Under the pieces are notes generated by a model that saw only the letters and a list, made by a program, of their open reading frames with translations, had not been told where the DNA came from and searched no databases. Below, in pieces: positions 11,801 through 26,800 of a DNA stretch of 64,000 nucleotides (its first letter is position 1; each line of letters opens with the position of its first letter). The stretch comes from Manduca sexta (lineage: Eukaryota; Arthropoda; Insecta; Lepidoptera; Sphingidae): contig NC_051120.1 of assembly GCF_014839805.1 (NCBI RefSeq), positions 1,364,001-1,428,000 of the forward strand. The letters are read 5' to 3'. The position numbers were made by a program, and so were the translations under genes.

Positions 11801-14800
11801 GCCCCATAGCACACCTGTTCATCTTTAAATTTTATAAAACAAAGTCCCCCGCCGTGTCTGTCTCTCTGAACGCTATATACTTAAAAACTTCAAAACGGAT
11901 GTTGATAAAATTTTGTATGGAGATTTGAGACTGGGAAGGACATAGGTTGCTAAAATAGCCAAATAATAATGCTTAATATAGCAGGACTTTTATCCCAAAA
12001 CAACTCTATCACGCGGCCAAGCAACGAGCAAAAGCTTTTCGATTAAAATTTACGTAAAGAGAAACCCGATTAAGGAGCGGTTTATCAAATCTCCAGTTGT
12101 CTCACTGACCGGCGAAACACAAAGAAAATCTCTATACAAAGGTACAATTCTAGTCGAACGAGTCTTTTCATATATCACAAATAAAAATATGAAGTGTTTA
12201 GTTTTTAAAATGTTCATTACTCATTCTTCAGAAGAATTTTCTTCCTTAAAATGGTTCGTTTGGTAATGGTAAATTTTAACTGTTGTTCCAGAACCTGGAC
12301 AACTGGAAGTCGTCGCGGCGGAAGCGCGTGGAGCACATCATCGAGCGCTGCGTGGAGGTGCGGCGCATGGAGCACGAGACCGGCCAGCCGCGCGCCAAGT
12401 CCAAGACCTTCAACGAGATGCTTGAAGAACGGTATGTACTCTTAGTTTTATGCTTTTACTAGCCTTTATCACGAAGGGTTATTAAAGATCCTCGCAATTC
12501 CAAAAAGACCAATGGAAAATGTATACTGAAAACTTTTTTCATAACCGTCTCGTGTGACTCTGTGTATCCCAAAAGAGACAGGAGTGAAGGAAAATTTCAC
12601 GCACTTAAAGCCAAATTAAATACATTTGCTGTCATTTTGTCGTAAGGCTTCGAACCATAAGGTATTGCCGTCCAAAATTAAATACAATAATGTTTTTGAA
12701 CTCCTCAATATTTCCAGAATTATAAAGTCTATCCAGCTGCGACATGACAAAGACTCGGTCCAACCCAACATTAAGTTATTACACAATGCAAAATCTAATC
12801 AAATGATTGCATTTAAGCTAATAACCGGCAATCGAGCGCATTTCTCAAGTTGATCCGCCATTATCATAATAATACGTTGCGCGGCCTTGCCAACTATTTC
12901 ATAATGCGTAATTGGTTTAATGTAGGGACTGTCCAGAGTATATATTGTAGTTTTGTTTCTTTTAATTGTTACTAGATTTTTAAAAAGTCCGGCTAGGTAC
13001 GAATGCAATGTGTGTTTTTGTCAAGCCTGATACAGACTCATGTGGTACGCTTAGATGGATATTATAGCTACATACGCTTAGATGGACATAATAGGACATA
13101 TAGCATTATAAGACTTAAAACGCAGGCTTTTTCATCTTAGGTACAAAAAAGTGGCTTCACTCCACCTCATGTTGAGTGACGTGAAGTCCAAAAAATAATG
13201 TCGATCGGAAGGAATAAATACATCCTCGATCGGAACTATTACTCCGGCCTGCTTGCGTCTTCATGGTCCGCTTATCTCAGTTTGGCTCAAAACGACGAGC
13301 GTAGTATACTGTCACCTAGTGCCGTGTAACATTCTGGATAGATTTTTTACGTGACGCCACTGCACCTGATGGTAAGTGGAGTGGAGTCCAATAGAATGTT
13401 GACTGACGAGACACGATTAGCCTTCGACAGTCGACACAATTATGCCAGTCTGTTGTAACAGGTTGATATACACAGGCTGTTCCCGGACACTTGGGCCACA
13501 ATGGCGGGTTTTAGCACCTTGTGTACGGTGGTCGCTATCCGGGCGGATATAAAATATATCCTACCACCAGCAAATACGTGATGCTTTTATTTGTATGCCG
13601 TTTAACACCCAGCGGCTTTGTACTATATTCTGTATTGTATTGAGATGTGTATGATACAAATAACCTTTATCAAAGTACTTCAAACTCGTTAGTTCACAAG
13701 CTAGTGCTGCACGCTGTTTGTAACGATCTATCGATTCGCAACACTTGTAACATTATATCGATGTCATTGACTCAGCGGTGTACGGTTGCGTTGATTTAGG
13801 GTTCCGTAGCAAAGAATAACAAACTTAAAATACTAAGTATTGGATTATTATATTTATTTTAAACAACAAACAAAACAATTACTATCTTGAGTTTACAAGT
13901 TTCGGAAACGATATGACTTGGTGTTTACGACCTGCTAGCGACCTCTTAGCTCCAGTCAGTCCAGCCCCAGTCAAATTGTATTAAAAAGGCTCAAAAATTA
14001 CCCAACTCTCAAATCAAATCCAGAATCTCCTCATCTACTCACATACCCTGCTATACAGCAAGCGACAAACAACTTATTACATAAAAAATAACAGAAAGTA
14101 AAACCATAACACTTTCAGAACCACATACCAGTACAAATTCCTCGTTGCGTGCCTTCTATCATTTAGTTGCATGCTAAACAGTTCCTGCAATTACGTGTAA
14201 TGATACGGACTTAGTTTCCATACCGGCCAGGACATGCAATGACTAATGTCTTGCTAATACTTTGTCGTAAGTGCTGTTTTTGTACGATTATTGCTTCGCC
14301 TATCGAGAGCATATCATAGGGCCCGTTTTAGGCTCTGAAAAATATAATGTACTTTGTCAATATTTCTACTCAAAGATGACGCAACAGAAATCCAGGGTAA
14401 ATGTTCTAATGTCTTAAATTCATATTACTCTTGATATGATCTTCTACCCTATTAATTTTAAATAGATAGGCTGGCATATTTCTGGTAAGTTTAAAGGTAC
14501 AGTTCTCATGGTCTTCATTATACCTGGCCTTCATCGAACTTGCCATCACGTAAACCAGGATAAAAAAATCATCGTTAACTTTGAGAGCGACTTGTAAAAA
14601 CGGGGGTAAAAAATATACAGAACCACATCTACAAAAATGTTACCTTCGCACAAAGGTTACTATTTCGTAACAATGTAAATTACATTTTGCACGGTAGCCC
14701 TCTATGTCTAACAATTGGCTTTATGTGTTTTTGTCATGAGAAATCAAACCGTTTTATTGTGTTATGTTTCCCACAACATTCTCAGGTTTGAATGCGTAGT

Positions 14801-17800
14801 TAACGCGTTAGTTTTGGTCCTTGTAATTTGAGGTGATTTTGGATTAGATATATTTTTTATCCGATTTTTTACTTTTTAGTGGCATACTCGACTATGAAAC
14901 AAGTAATCCTTCGATCATCAATATTAAAAAGCATATTCAAATTTTGTTCTCTGATTAAAACAAAACTTGTGACTTGTTTGGAATTTGTCCGGTGTTAGAT
15001 TTGCTGTAATTTTGAAATGTGCGTTGTGCCTTTGTCCCTTCAAAGATGATGCTAATATTATGTTATTTTTCCCACCTTAGACAGACGTAGACTTATTTAG
15101 TTTCCAACTCGTTTAAATTTAAACGTTCAGCTTTGACTTCTATCCGTCTTGAAGAGACTTCGCTCAATAATACTAATGCAAATCTTTGCTAAACAGCGCA
15201 TGGCACTTAAATTCTAATAATAAATTTAAATACTCCGAGTTTCGCACATAAATTAATTAAGACTACCGATTAACGCATTCATAATTTTATTAATGTCATC
15301 TGTTGACCTTTGTGTTTTATTGGACATTTTATTATTACTTGTCGCTTTAAACTACTCGCATACTGCATAACTTTGTTCTTTTAATTAGAATCTTATATAA
15401 TATGCCAATAATTATAATTATAAGCGGATTCTAGAGACATGCTTATTTTCTTTAATGTTCTGCAGAGGGGGAATACAGGTTAATTGTGACGATAATGCTC
15501 GAGATATAAATTTTTCCATATCAATAATCTACCAAATCTTATCTTACGATTTGCCTGATGTTATCCGGGGCTAAAGGGTCCATTATTATTAATTCCACTT
15601 CGGTAAATTTTGAATATATTCGTAAGAACATACTATACCTAAAAAGCTAGTCGCAAAGACAAAACATTACCCTAGAGTTTCAAAAAAAAGTCATCTAAAC
15701 TATTTGATACATCAAACCCAATCTACCCTATCAAAGCATGAGAAGAATGAAATTCAACCCTTCACCGCCGAAGGAAATCAACTTTCATGCGGCCGCCGCG
15801 GTATCGGTTACGTCCGTCTCGGTCGACGGCCGCCTGTCGACTGATCGGATTACGCAGTGCACACCGCGCCGCCATTTTGTTTTTAAAGTAAACTGTAGCG
15901 TTGCGTGTGAAAGTCCCTTATGCAATATATTAGAAATTAAATAGTAATTATTGTTTACCGAATAATATCCGGAGTTTGTTTCCGTTCAAATCTAGAACTA
16001 GTTCTTGATACATCAATTGCATAGTATAGCCATTTATAAATTTTCTAACAAACATTCGAATATCTTTACAAACTATTTAATTTTTAATATAGAAAGTAGG
16101 TGGAATATGGGAATGTCAAAAACGATCCCTAATTTAATTTTGCACCAGATCGAAAACAACAATGCATTTACATTAATAATATCGTTTGCTACCGATCGCA
16201 TCGGTTGACCGTGGATAATTTGCTTTATAAAAAAGTGTTATTGCAATGACTTCCTGCTTATATTTCGTGTTGTGCATTATGTTTTGCCAATTCTGCAATT
16301 TGAATTCAGAATAATTTGTATCATTCGTGAATTACGGTATTTGTTGCGAAATCACCGATAAAAACACGTTTTTGTTGACTGTCATGACTGCGGTTTAAAT
16401 TGCTTACGATTTTCGATATTTGTACGATTTGCGGTAACGCTGTTAACCCATTTTTTATCTCTTTAAATGACGAGACGAGCTTGCCGTTCGCCTGATGGCA
16501 AGCGATACGACCGCCAAAACTGTAGAAACACCATCCAACACTTTGAATTACAAAGTATTGTTTGGTATTCCACTGCGCTTGCCATCCTGAAACATGAGAT
16601 GTTAGTATTATTATGTGGAGTAGTAATACACTGGCTATGTTAAGACAAAAAAAAAGATAATTAATTTAATTCGGCATAATTTTTGTGACACTGAATGATG
16701 TTCGTTCGTCTGATGGTAGATGATACATCTGCTAATAGCAAACTGTATTAAACCAGACTAAGCTCATCATCAAAAAGCGGCAATAGCCTCGTTGGGAGTG
16801 GAACGGGCAGCCGAGAAGAATGGCCGCAGGTTCAAAACCCAAGGGCACATACCTCTGACTTTTCCAAAAGTTATATGTGTATTCTTTGTAAATTATCGCT
16901 TGCTTTAACGGTGAAGGAAAGCACCGTGAGAAAACCTGCATACCTGAGAAGTTGCCTATAACAATTTTGAAGCTATGTGAAGTCTACCAATCCACACTTG
17001 CCCAGCTTGGTGGACTAAGGACCTAAACCCTCTCAGTAGTAGAGGAGACCCGTGCCCAGGAGTGGGAGTAAATAACTTAGGGCTAATATTATTATTATGT
17101 ATATAAACTCATCATCACCCTATGAGATTAGATATTAACAAACCCAATACAAACACTGGTTACAAAAGAAAATTACGTCCTAAATGCCTTTAGTACATCT
17201 TGTGATACGTAACTGTAAAAAGTCATTCAGGGCACATTTGCTGGTATTTAGCCCAATATTTCTAAATTCCGATGAATCGATTATTCTCGCTGTACGTAAC
17301 GATTATGTCATTAAATAAACATCTCGTTTAGTTTTTGCGTCATTACATCACTTGACAGATTAATCAGCTGCTCAGAATTGTATTAATCAGGTTCAAATTG
17401 TTTTAACTTTTACAAGTTGGTTTAGCGTGGGCTTGATTGATTCTGTCGAGTTTGTTTTTCAATTTATTGCAGAGGCCTGTTTTTTTTTCTAAACGAGCAC
17501 AGCAAATTGACCTCACTACACCTGATGGTAAGTGGAGTGGGGTCCAATAGAATGTCGACTGATGAGAGATGATTACCCCTCGACAGTCGACACAATTATG
17601 CCGGCCTGTTGGAACCGGATATTCACAAGCTCATCCCGGAACGCGATACACTTACATGGGCTACTATGGCGGGTTTTCAGAACTTGTGTATTGTGGTCGC
17701 TATCCGGACGGATATAAAATATATCCTACCACCAGTGCATTAAGGCTGTCTAAAAATAATTATTTTTTTCTGACAATCGACATTTGCTAGAGTTAAAATG

Positions 17801-20800
17801 CCAGGCAGCTTTAATATATTCAGTGGGTCCCAGACAGCTTGTAGACTGTCACTATGCCAAATCATTCACCACGTATTTAGTCAATAATTCCCATGATATA
17901 TTATAAATAGAGTTAAAAAGCTGCAACTCAATACCCGTGTCTAATGTCAACACCGTAGCCAACCACATCCTATGCGTTTAGATGCATCTAACAATGTGTT
18001 TCCATTAACTGTAGTTTATCAGTCAGTGGCTAGGTAACTTTGAGCTTGGTGTTTAAGGGTTTTGACACCGTTACCAAGAAAAGGTTGTTAAATAACAGAA
18101 TAGTCAAATTAAAAGTCAAGAATAACAGAATAGTCAAGTTAAAATCTGAGAGCAAAATTTCGCGTATGGTTGATATGTCGATGGGTCCTAAGTAAACTAT
18201 TGTATCTAATACAAAATCTTCTGTTTATAATCTTAAATGGGTTAAGTGATAAACAGTAGTGTTTTTCAGATATGATAGTTTACTTAGTAACCATCGATAT
18301 TACAGAAATCAGCTGTTTTGCAACAAGTAATTCTCTTATGCGAAGTTTAAATGAACAGGAGAACTTGCAGAAGTTATCTAAACAAAAATTTACCGTATAA
18401 ATAATCTCAGTACACCGACTTCTGCAAATTTTGAAGCTTGACGAACTTACGGAAGTGGCATTTGTAAAAATTGAAATATTACTGCTAATGTAAACGAATT
18501 TGGAAGTTCTTGCGCAATTGATTGCAATAACTAGTCGATACTAAGTATAAGATGCAAGAGCTATCTAGGTATTTCAACATTCCTCATTTCTTCTACCTAT
18601 GGACTAGTCATAAGGCCAATAGAAGCGAATTCTGAAAGTCAATTCCATCATCTAGCTTACCTAGTTTAGTATCTAGTTTTGGACCTGGTTCTAGCCATTC
18701 GATCCAGCCACAATTGGGCCGTGGCATGTATACTGTGTCGTGTTGCGTAATTCTATCTCTGGTACAGCTGGATGGTGCAACCGCATCTGGGTTAGACGTG
18801 CGTTGATTATCTAGTTTAGTGTTATCTTCGTTTGGAATTGGTTTGTCGTGATTTGTGTAAATTACTTAATTGTTAATAGTTTTTTTGTAATATAAGTAAT
18901 TTATGTCTGGCTACGCTACTAAGGCTTTGATTTCAGTATCGTGGATCCAGTGATAATCTTGCAAATTGGTTTCTATTGTTCTTCACAAATTAACTGATTG
19001 TAATCCGAACATTATTTAAAATACATAAGCTACTTCCTAATTCCTAAATAGATACTGAAATACAAGAGTTATACAGGGTCATTTTGTCATTGCGTTAATA
19101 ATTGAAACTATATACTTACTTGTCTTCTTGAAAACAACACTTTACCATAAGTAAACGTAAGAAAAGTGTGAGTTTCGAATAAAATAAATATTAATAGTAA
19201 GTAATTTTAATTTAACATGTCTTAAGGCCAATAGAATTTGTCGGAGCGGCAACATCATACTTGCAATCAGAAATACACTTACACACACACACACAATATT
19301 CGCGTGACAACAAAATTATAAACTCACAAATCGTTTTTGGCGAAAATATGTTATACATGAATGACTGACTTTTGACACAATGATAACAGGTAAAAAAGAA
19401 TATGTGGTTTCATTTAATAATGCAATGTAAAAATTAACCTGTATATTAGTTATTAACTACGGCCAATTTTTTGCTCGCAACTCACTAGGCCACAGGCTAA
19501 AAAAATCACTAATCGGATTTGAACCCGCGAACACTGATTTCATAAACCATCACTCGCTACGAAGGCTTAAAAATACATTGTCACATCCAGAACTATAATT
19601 CTATGACTTTTCACTAACATTGTGTTATGAAACTCCGCGATCGCGATGACATACTTCGTTATCTATATCACCGGTGTACTTAGACCCCAGTTTTCATACA
19701 AAATATATGATAAGAGAGGTCTTAAGGTACCAGTATTTCTTGAGCCTTGTTAGCGAAATAATGTAACGGTACGTGAGGTCTTGGTATCGTGGTTGTATAA
19801 CTATATCAGACTACTTTTCATACAAACTATCATAATATATTTCCATTGTAGAGAGATCCCTGTCAGCGAATTACAGAAACAGTACGTGAGGTCTTATTAT
19901 CTGGTCATACCCATTTCATAGTCGTAGTTTTGCAGTGTTCTATAAGAGCCCTACAATTCCATTATAAGTAGACCTCTTTCGCCCAGTTATTTGTACCAGT
20001 CGAAAGGTATTAAAACCTGGTCGATGTATATCTTGTATTCCAAAAGATATCGCCATTGCAAAAAGACATCCTTCTAAAAGTTTTTTGTATGATCCAAGGG
20101 GTCTTGAATTTTGGCTACCTATAAGAACAATAACCACTATAAATAAATCTTGTTCTCGAAGTATTACATACTGTGTGAGGGATCTTGTACGCTGGTAGTC
20201 GTTGATTGCAGTTGGTATGTCGTAAGGTGACGTCGTGAAAGGTGTGACGAATTAGTTATTGCCAAGTTTATTAGTTTTGTAATGATTACGGTGTCATCGG
20301 GTGGTTTTTTGGGAGCTTGCCTAATGTTATAGGTTCAATTCGTATAGATACATTGTATTTGTCGTTTTTATGGCGCATAGAATAAGATAAACCTGCTAAC
20401 ATTTACAAATGCAAGTTTGTGTATTTTTTTGTTAAAAAGCAAGCTGTAAACGGCTGAATGTATTTGGATATAAATTGGCATTTGGCACGTTCCAAGTCTT
20501 AAATTAACAGCCCTTGTTATTAACACAAAATTAATGAGTTTTAATATAGCGCATAGTCCAAGTCTTGAATTAAGAGAAAGCCTCCTTATTATTGCATAAT
20601 TACTGAGTTTTATGTCAAGTAAACCGATAAAGGCGGATCTTCAAGCAAAAGTTAGTATACGCTATCGTGATTCAAAGGACATTGTAGCCTATGTAATGAT
20701 TTATTACGATGCGACGGTCGAATTGTCGAGCACAGCGTCATGTATTAGGGACAAAGGTTACATAAATAAACGTTGTTGCTTATGCCGGAATCGAACCCGC

Positions 20801-23800
20801 GATTCTATCATGGCCCCACAAGAGGTTCGACATTTAAATTACATATTAAACAGTATTGATTAACTATAAATATCAATTAACTAATTAATGAAACATTTCC
20901 ATTGAGATAAACGCGTCAAGTTATTAAGAGTAAGGAAGTGAGATAGCTGACGTTCCGCAATTAAACGTTAGATAAACTGGCGCCATGGTCTGGGCCAGGG
21001 TTCGATTTCGTGTAATTATAATGTTTAATTGACTATCCGGCAGAGAAAGATCTTATTGAGACCCTATACTTCCTTAGAGTAAATCTTCGTGGTGCAGCCG
21101 CTGTAAGCTGGAGTCGATTATTATTTCGAAACTAGCTACTATCAGAATATATAATTATTTTTATTGTAGTTAAATGACAAAAAGTACATCACGCTCGCTG
21201 ATGGTTAACGGTACCACCGCAATAATCAAATAGTATAGTATAGATAATCAAAAGCAACACCTACAAAACATTGGATTACGAACTGCGTGAGAATCCATTG
21301 CACTCGTCACCAGAAACATAGATGTTAGTATTATAATTCTACATGATTATGCTGGCTACAACGTCTTTCAAATCAAAACACAACAGTCCATTAACACTGG
21401 TGCTTGGACACCGACGATAGCATAAACATAGATGCCTTACCTGAAGAATTAGGAGGAAAATATGTCGGTTTTATCTCACGACAATTTGAGACGAAACTAT
21501 AAAAGAGCCAGTTTACACAAAAAAAATATAGGCTTTCCATATTGTATTCCATTTTCCGACCTTCATTGCTCCTTCTCAATACATCAGGCACCCAAAAATC
21601 CAAAGTTCGTTGAACCTCGAAGGTCGGTAGATAAATCACGTTCCTAGCAAAAACTAGACAGTTATCTTACAAAAGAAACTGGGTCTGTGACCGTTTCACT
21701 TACAACTACCCCCCTTCCCCCCTCCGGACGTCACGGACGCACGGGTGATCATTACCGTAATGTAGATTTTAATGGGGATTGCTTCGATTGATTTCATTGG
21801 AACGTTAATTTTGGCGCATTTCACGAGTAGGCTGTTTATCAAATGTAGTTCAAGATGTATTTTTTTTATTTCACTCCTCGTATGTAAGAGTTTGTTTCTG
21901 TAAGTACCGCCGCAATGTTTATTACTGCCGCCAAGCACCAGTATACATGCACTGTTGGTTTCGGTTGTAAGGAATTTGAGACCAGCGTAATGACTGGGCA
22001 TTATGAGACTAATCATCTTACGTCTCAGGATGACGAGGGCAGTAGATTGCCACGCAGTATTTTGGACCTTTAAGTTCTGTATGGTGTTGCTACTGTTAAT
22101 GGGCGGTAGTGTTGCCGACCATCAGGAGAACGGTATGCTCGTCTCATCATCCAAAAGACAAGTAATTAAATCAGTATGCAATAATAAAAATTGTTACCTG
22201 AGTTGGCTGTTGGAATACACTTTTTATTCAGAACTATGTAGCAGTTACGCTATTGTACCAAAATAAACATTAAAACAGTTAAGGTTTGTAAATTGATGTG
22301 TGTCTCTGAAGCGATTCTGGAAATGCATTCATTAATAGGTAGCTACATTATCTCTAAATACTACAAACATTACTTTTTATTCCGGAAACAAAAAAAGTTA
22401 CAAGCCGCCTTAAATCCGCCGGCCAATGCAAGTCACGTAAAACAGTTTTTATTATTTTATTCACTCTATAATACAATACTTACAGAGATCACTAGCAGTC
22501 AACCTTATCATTTCCTAGAACGTTCAAGCGCCTTGACTGCACAATGCACTGTGATTTGGGCCACAAATCTACATAAACATAACGCAGATTAATGTATGCA
22601 ATGGTATCTCACTTTCTAAGCTCGTGATTATGGCGATTGTGGGGTAGGGGGGAGGTCGGAGCCTGTAATTGTGATAACGCGAACTTTCTCTCGTGCCGTA
22701 CCCACTGTTCCTGATGCGTAGGCGCAGTTATTAAGATATTGATGTGGGTACTTGAAGGAACTTCACGTATGTTTTAAGGAGTTAAGTTTTTAATATAACT
22801 AAATAACTGGAGCATCAATTAGTCAGCGTCACAAGCGCCGATTAACGACACAATTACGCAAAATTTTGAGTTCAAAAGTTTGACGTTCATCATTCCAAGA
22901 CTTTAGAAAGATTAGATGTTAAGTCTCTTTACGCGGGTGTCCTGGGTCTCTGAAGTCCAGATAAACGTTTCCCCAGTTCGAACTATACACTAAAACTCTT
23001 TGTATTCTCTAGGATTTAATGTAAAAATCATTTGTACAACAGCATGCATCTAGACGCGCTGTCGCCATAAACAAGTACATAGTGGATATCTAGTTATGAG
23101 CGTTGACCATACTGGACTGCACGTAGCAACGCATGGTGTGAGTGGTAAGAAGACGCGATAGTAGCAAATCTAAAGAAGAACTTAACGATACTAATATTAT
23201 AAAGATTAAAAGTTTGTAGGTATTAAACTCTGGAACTACTGAACCCAATAAAAAAATATTTCACTAATTAGAAGCTACATTACTTTTGAGTGCTATAGGC
23301 TATTTATGCCAGCTCTTTACGCGGGCGATGCCGCAGGTAAAAGTTTTATTTAATAAAGTTACCGTAATATGGATTTCATAAAATATAAATTTATACCAAA
23401 CTAAACATAAGACTTTTAAAATTACTTTAAATTGATTAGACGCGGAATGAATTTCCACAGAAAGTTGCAAATCTTGGGAATTGTGTCTATAAATCTGCCC
23501 AAATCTACATTTCAATTCGTTATTCGTGTCTAGCCAGTTGATGTGGTTCAGGAGATCTCGGAATAATATTTTTCCTTACATGACTGTGCAAGTCTGTTAA
23601 AATAAAACCCCGTTTAATAAATCGCCGGCGCTTCTACCTCAAGCTTGTACATAATTAATTTCATATTTGTCCAGCAATGTTGGACCGTTGTAAGGCCATG
23701 TACTTGCAGATGGCCCGGGTTTGCATCTGCGCCATTACCACGATCTTTGACCATTTGTTGTCATTTAATTTGTTATTTCTCATGCAATTTAAATCGAAAC

Positions 23801-26800
23801 ACTTCGATTTAAACTCGCACAGTATTGCCCGACTTGAGATTCGAACCCGAGCCCTCAGGTCCTCAACCCATATATGTCCAAGACACTTGCAAACATCAGG
23901 AAGTAATTAGCACAAATAGATTCTAAAATCTAGAATTAACCTTGAGTTGTCTATAGCAAAACAGTCTTATGTTTGTACAAGTTTTTTGTGAAACTCAAGT
24001 CAAAGTTCCTCGATGCTTCAATGCCAATATTATTCCGTATCTCCATATATTTGGCATGTTTTTTACCGATCTGACAAGTTTATCAAATGAATTATTGTTG
24101 TATGATTGAACGTTTCTCAAAACGGTGTAGTCAGGAACATTATTTTTAGCTTTACGGAGGTTAAATATTAATATCTGTCATTAAATACGGTGTAAGATTA
24201 TGCAAATTTAAAAAAATTTACATGGTATTTATATACTGAATTTATACTCATGGTATACCATCGATATATATGTACTACGTACTAGATTTGGCATTACGAA
24301 CATTCATTGTGTTCAACTGAATTGAACTGTAATCCATTCAAACTGATTTTAGTATGGTGTCAATATTGATGGTTTTGTATACGAAGTGGCGCTCATAATA
24401 TAAAAACGCGAGTGTAAGTGCAAACCCGGATGTGAAAATTTTAGTCCGCTTAACTTGAGAATCGAATCGAATCTAATCGTCCCCCCCCGTGACCATGAAG
24501 GCTGCAAAGTCTTCGAAACGTCGGAGGAAAATAAAACACCAATACCGCGATAGAATCCGAAAATTAGTTTAATTTCAATTGAGAATCGAATTCAGAACCT
24601 CGCGGTTGAAAACTAAACTGTCATTCCAAACTTTGTATCGTTTATAAATATTTATTTCTAAATCAATAATGATCCTCAAACACATCATTAAGATTTATGC
24701 AAGCCATAAATACTAGTGGTATTAAGATATTGTGTACGTCATATCGGGCAGAAAAAGGCAGAAGGCAGGCTGCAAGCGTGGGGTTTAACGGATGACCTTC
24801 CCGGCAGTACCTCTTCATTTTATTGTATTGCTCGCGTAGCGTGGGAGATGGAGGTAGCGGTCTTACTGATAGCGATTACTTTTTAGATATCATGCAGCAG
24901 TCAGATTGCTAAAGGAAACTATGAACCCTTCTTTTCTTGAGGAGGTTATAAGAAATGGTGACTTCACTCGACTGTTTTGAACCTTACCTCAATTCAGTAC
25001 GAACCGGGATCATTATTTGCCCAAATGGGGATCTCAGGGTAATTTACTCATCATGGTCATGATTTTAAGACAGATATTTGCGTGTCACTTTTTTGCTGAT
25101 CTTGATTTACAGACTTGCAGTTTCAGTAGCTTTTTTTATTGCACGGCACATTGACCCCCTGCACCTGATGGTGAGTGAAGTGGAATCTAATATAATCTTA
25201 ACTGATGAGAGATGATTACCCATTTACAGTCGAATAAATTATGCCGGCCTGTTGGAACCGGATATACATAGGCTGAACCGGGATCGCGATACACTTACAT
25301 GGGCAACTATGGCGGGTTTTAACACCTTGTGTACGGAGGTCGCTATCCATGCGGATATAAAATATATCCTAGCAGCAATGATGTCGGGATAGTAAAATAA
25401 ATACTTTGTGGTTTATTTCTTTACAACTTATTTTTTATTACACCATTAAATATTTGTCGGTATCGTTGTTCGCTAACACTACGACCGCGCTACATCGACC
25501 GTTTGACATAACTTTTGTTTTAGTATTACGAAAATACACACAGTTAAAAGGATTGTGAAATCACATGTGCTTAAGTTTTATTCTCAATAACAACCCACAC
25601 AGCTAAACTTAATTTACGAGTTGCAGTATTTTATTATGAACTATAAATTGACTTATGTTTGTTTTGGGTTTGAACAAGATTTGTTTGGTAATCCGAGGTT
25701 TAAAATGCCATCCATCTTGATAAACGCGTATGGCCCAATTCTAAATGTTACAGTGTGGTCGTGCCGCTTGCCATCATGTAATCGACCTTAATCAATTGTA
25801 ACTAAGTCCAAAACAAGGACTTAATAAACAGCATTTAGGGATCTGTGACCCGTCTAGACTCACCGATATGTAATATACCAATTGTAAAAACATATAAAAC
25901 TTTGGCTAACCTAACCTTCTCATACAGGTGTGAGGAGCCTCTACCCAAGATATTTTAGTAAGAAAATTACAAATCCACTTTAATTAGTTAAAACAATTAT
26001 GTGTACACAATTCCCTCATTCCAACACAAATCTATTAATTACCTTAAACAGATTAAAAAGTGGTTGTATCATTCGTGCCATGTATGAAGGAAAACGCGTA
26101 ACGCCATCAGTGAGCAAGGAAAAAGCAGTGGGCATTAGCTTGTTGTGATTATATTACAGTGGGTCGGCTGGACGTTTCCAACTCGCGTCAGCGGTAGGAA
26201 CGCGGTAGCAAACTGACTAGGGAGGGGATAGTGTTTATCGATAAAAAATATTTAGAAAAAAGTATGGGGTTAGCTGCTTGTATTCTTAAGTGGATAAGTA
26301 ACAATTATAAATGAACGTCATGGTCAAATTATTTTCATCATATATGTGTGATTGAATTTTCGGATAGAAATATCTTTTATAGTTTACAATTGAAAACCTC
26401 TTACAACTGGACAAAAGGTAGTGATTAGACAAAAAACATGCATCAAAATGTATGTATTGTATTCAGATAAATACTTAGGATCGGATAAGTATTTTAGGTT
26501 AAGTTAAGCAACAATAAATAATTGAACAAGCGTTGTTAATAGAGAATAAACCCAGTATCGTGTTAAGTCGCAAAGGCTTCGTATAAACCAATATATTGTA
26601 ATAGTACAATGATTATAGAGCTTAATTTATGGTCCATTGTTACTGCAGTTCTCATACACACAATGCCGCTTAAATAACACGCTGATTGGTGTAATTTCTG
26701 CTTTATAGTAATATTTGATGAAATTCGGGCTTGATAAACATTTGCCACAAGTCACATGACTATCGACGTTAAATTTTAATTTTATAATTTTTTGTTATGT

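Larger units (their letters stand above)
5888..12291 (+). other. smash: Intron of the smash-like gene (6.4 kb)
   Basis: No coding exon was recognised here. It contains a family B repeat and a minus-strand SINE (7390-7907), decayed general repeats near 9190-9350 and 11826-12005, and two RTE-type LINE 3' ends (about 10660-10755 and 11330-11435). The rest is AT-rich unique-looking DNA with short CpG-rich patches near 8040-8110 and 9960-10020. Confidence 0.6.

Noticed and set aside
15738..15944. 68-codon frame over the CpG-rich patch as an alternative first exon
   Set aside because: The only donor-like site is weak and its phase does not fit the exon at 33630.
21462..22592. Run of short plus- and minus-strand frames near 21.4-22.6 kb
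   Set aside because: They overlap family B repeats or AT-rich sequence and lack splice sites or any recognised protein pattern.
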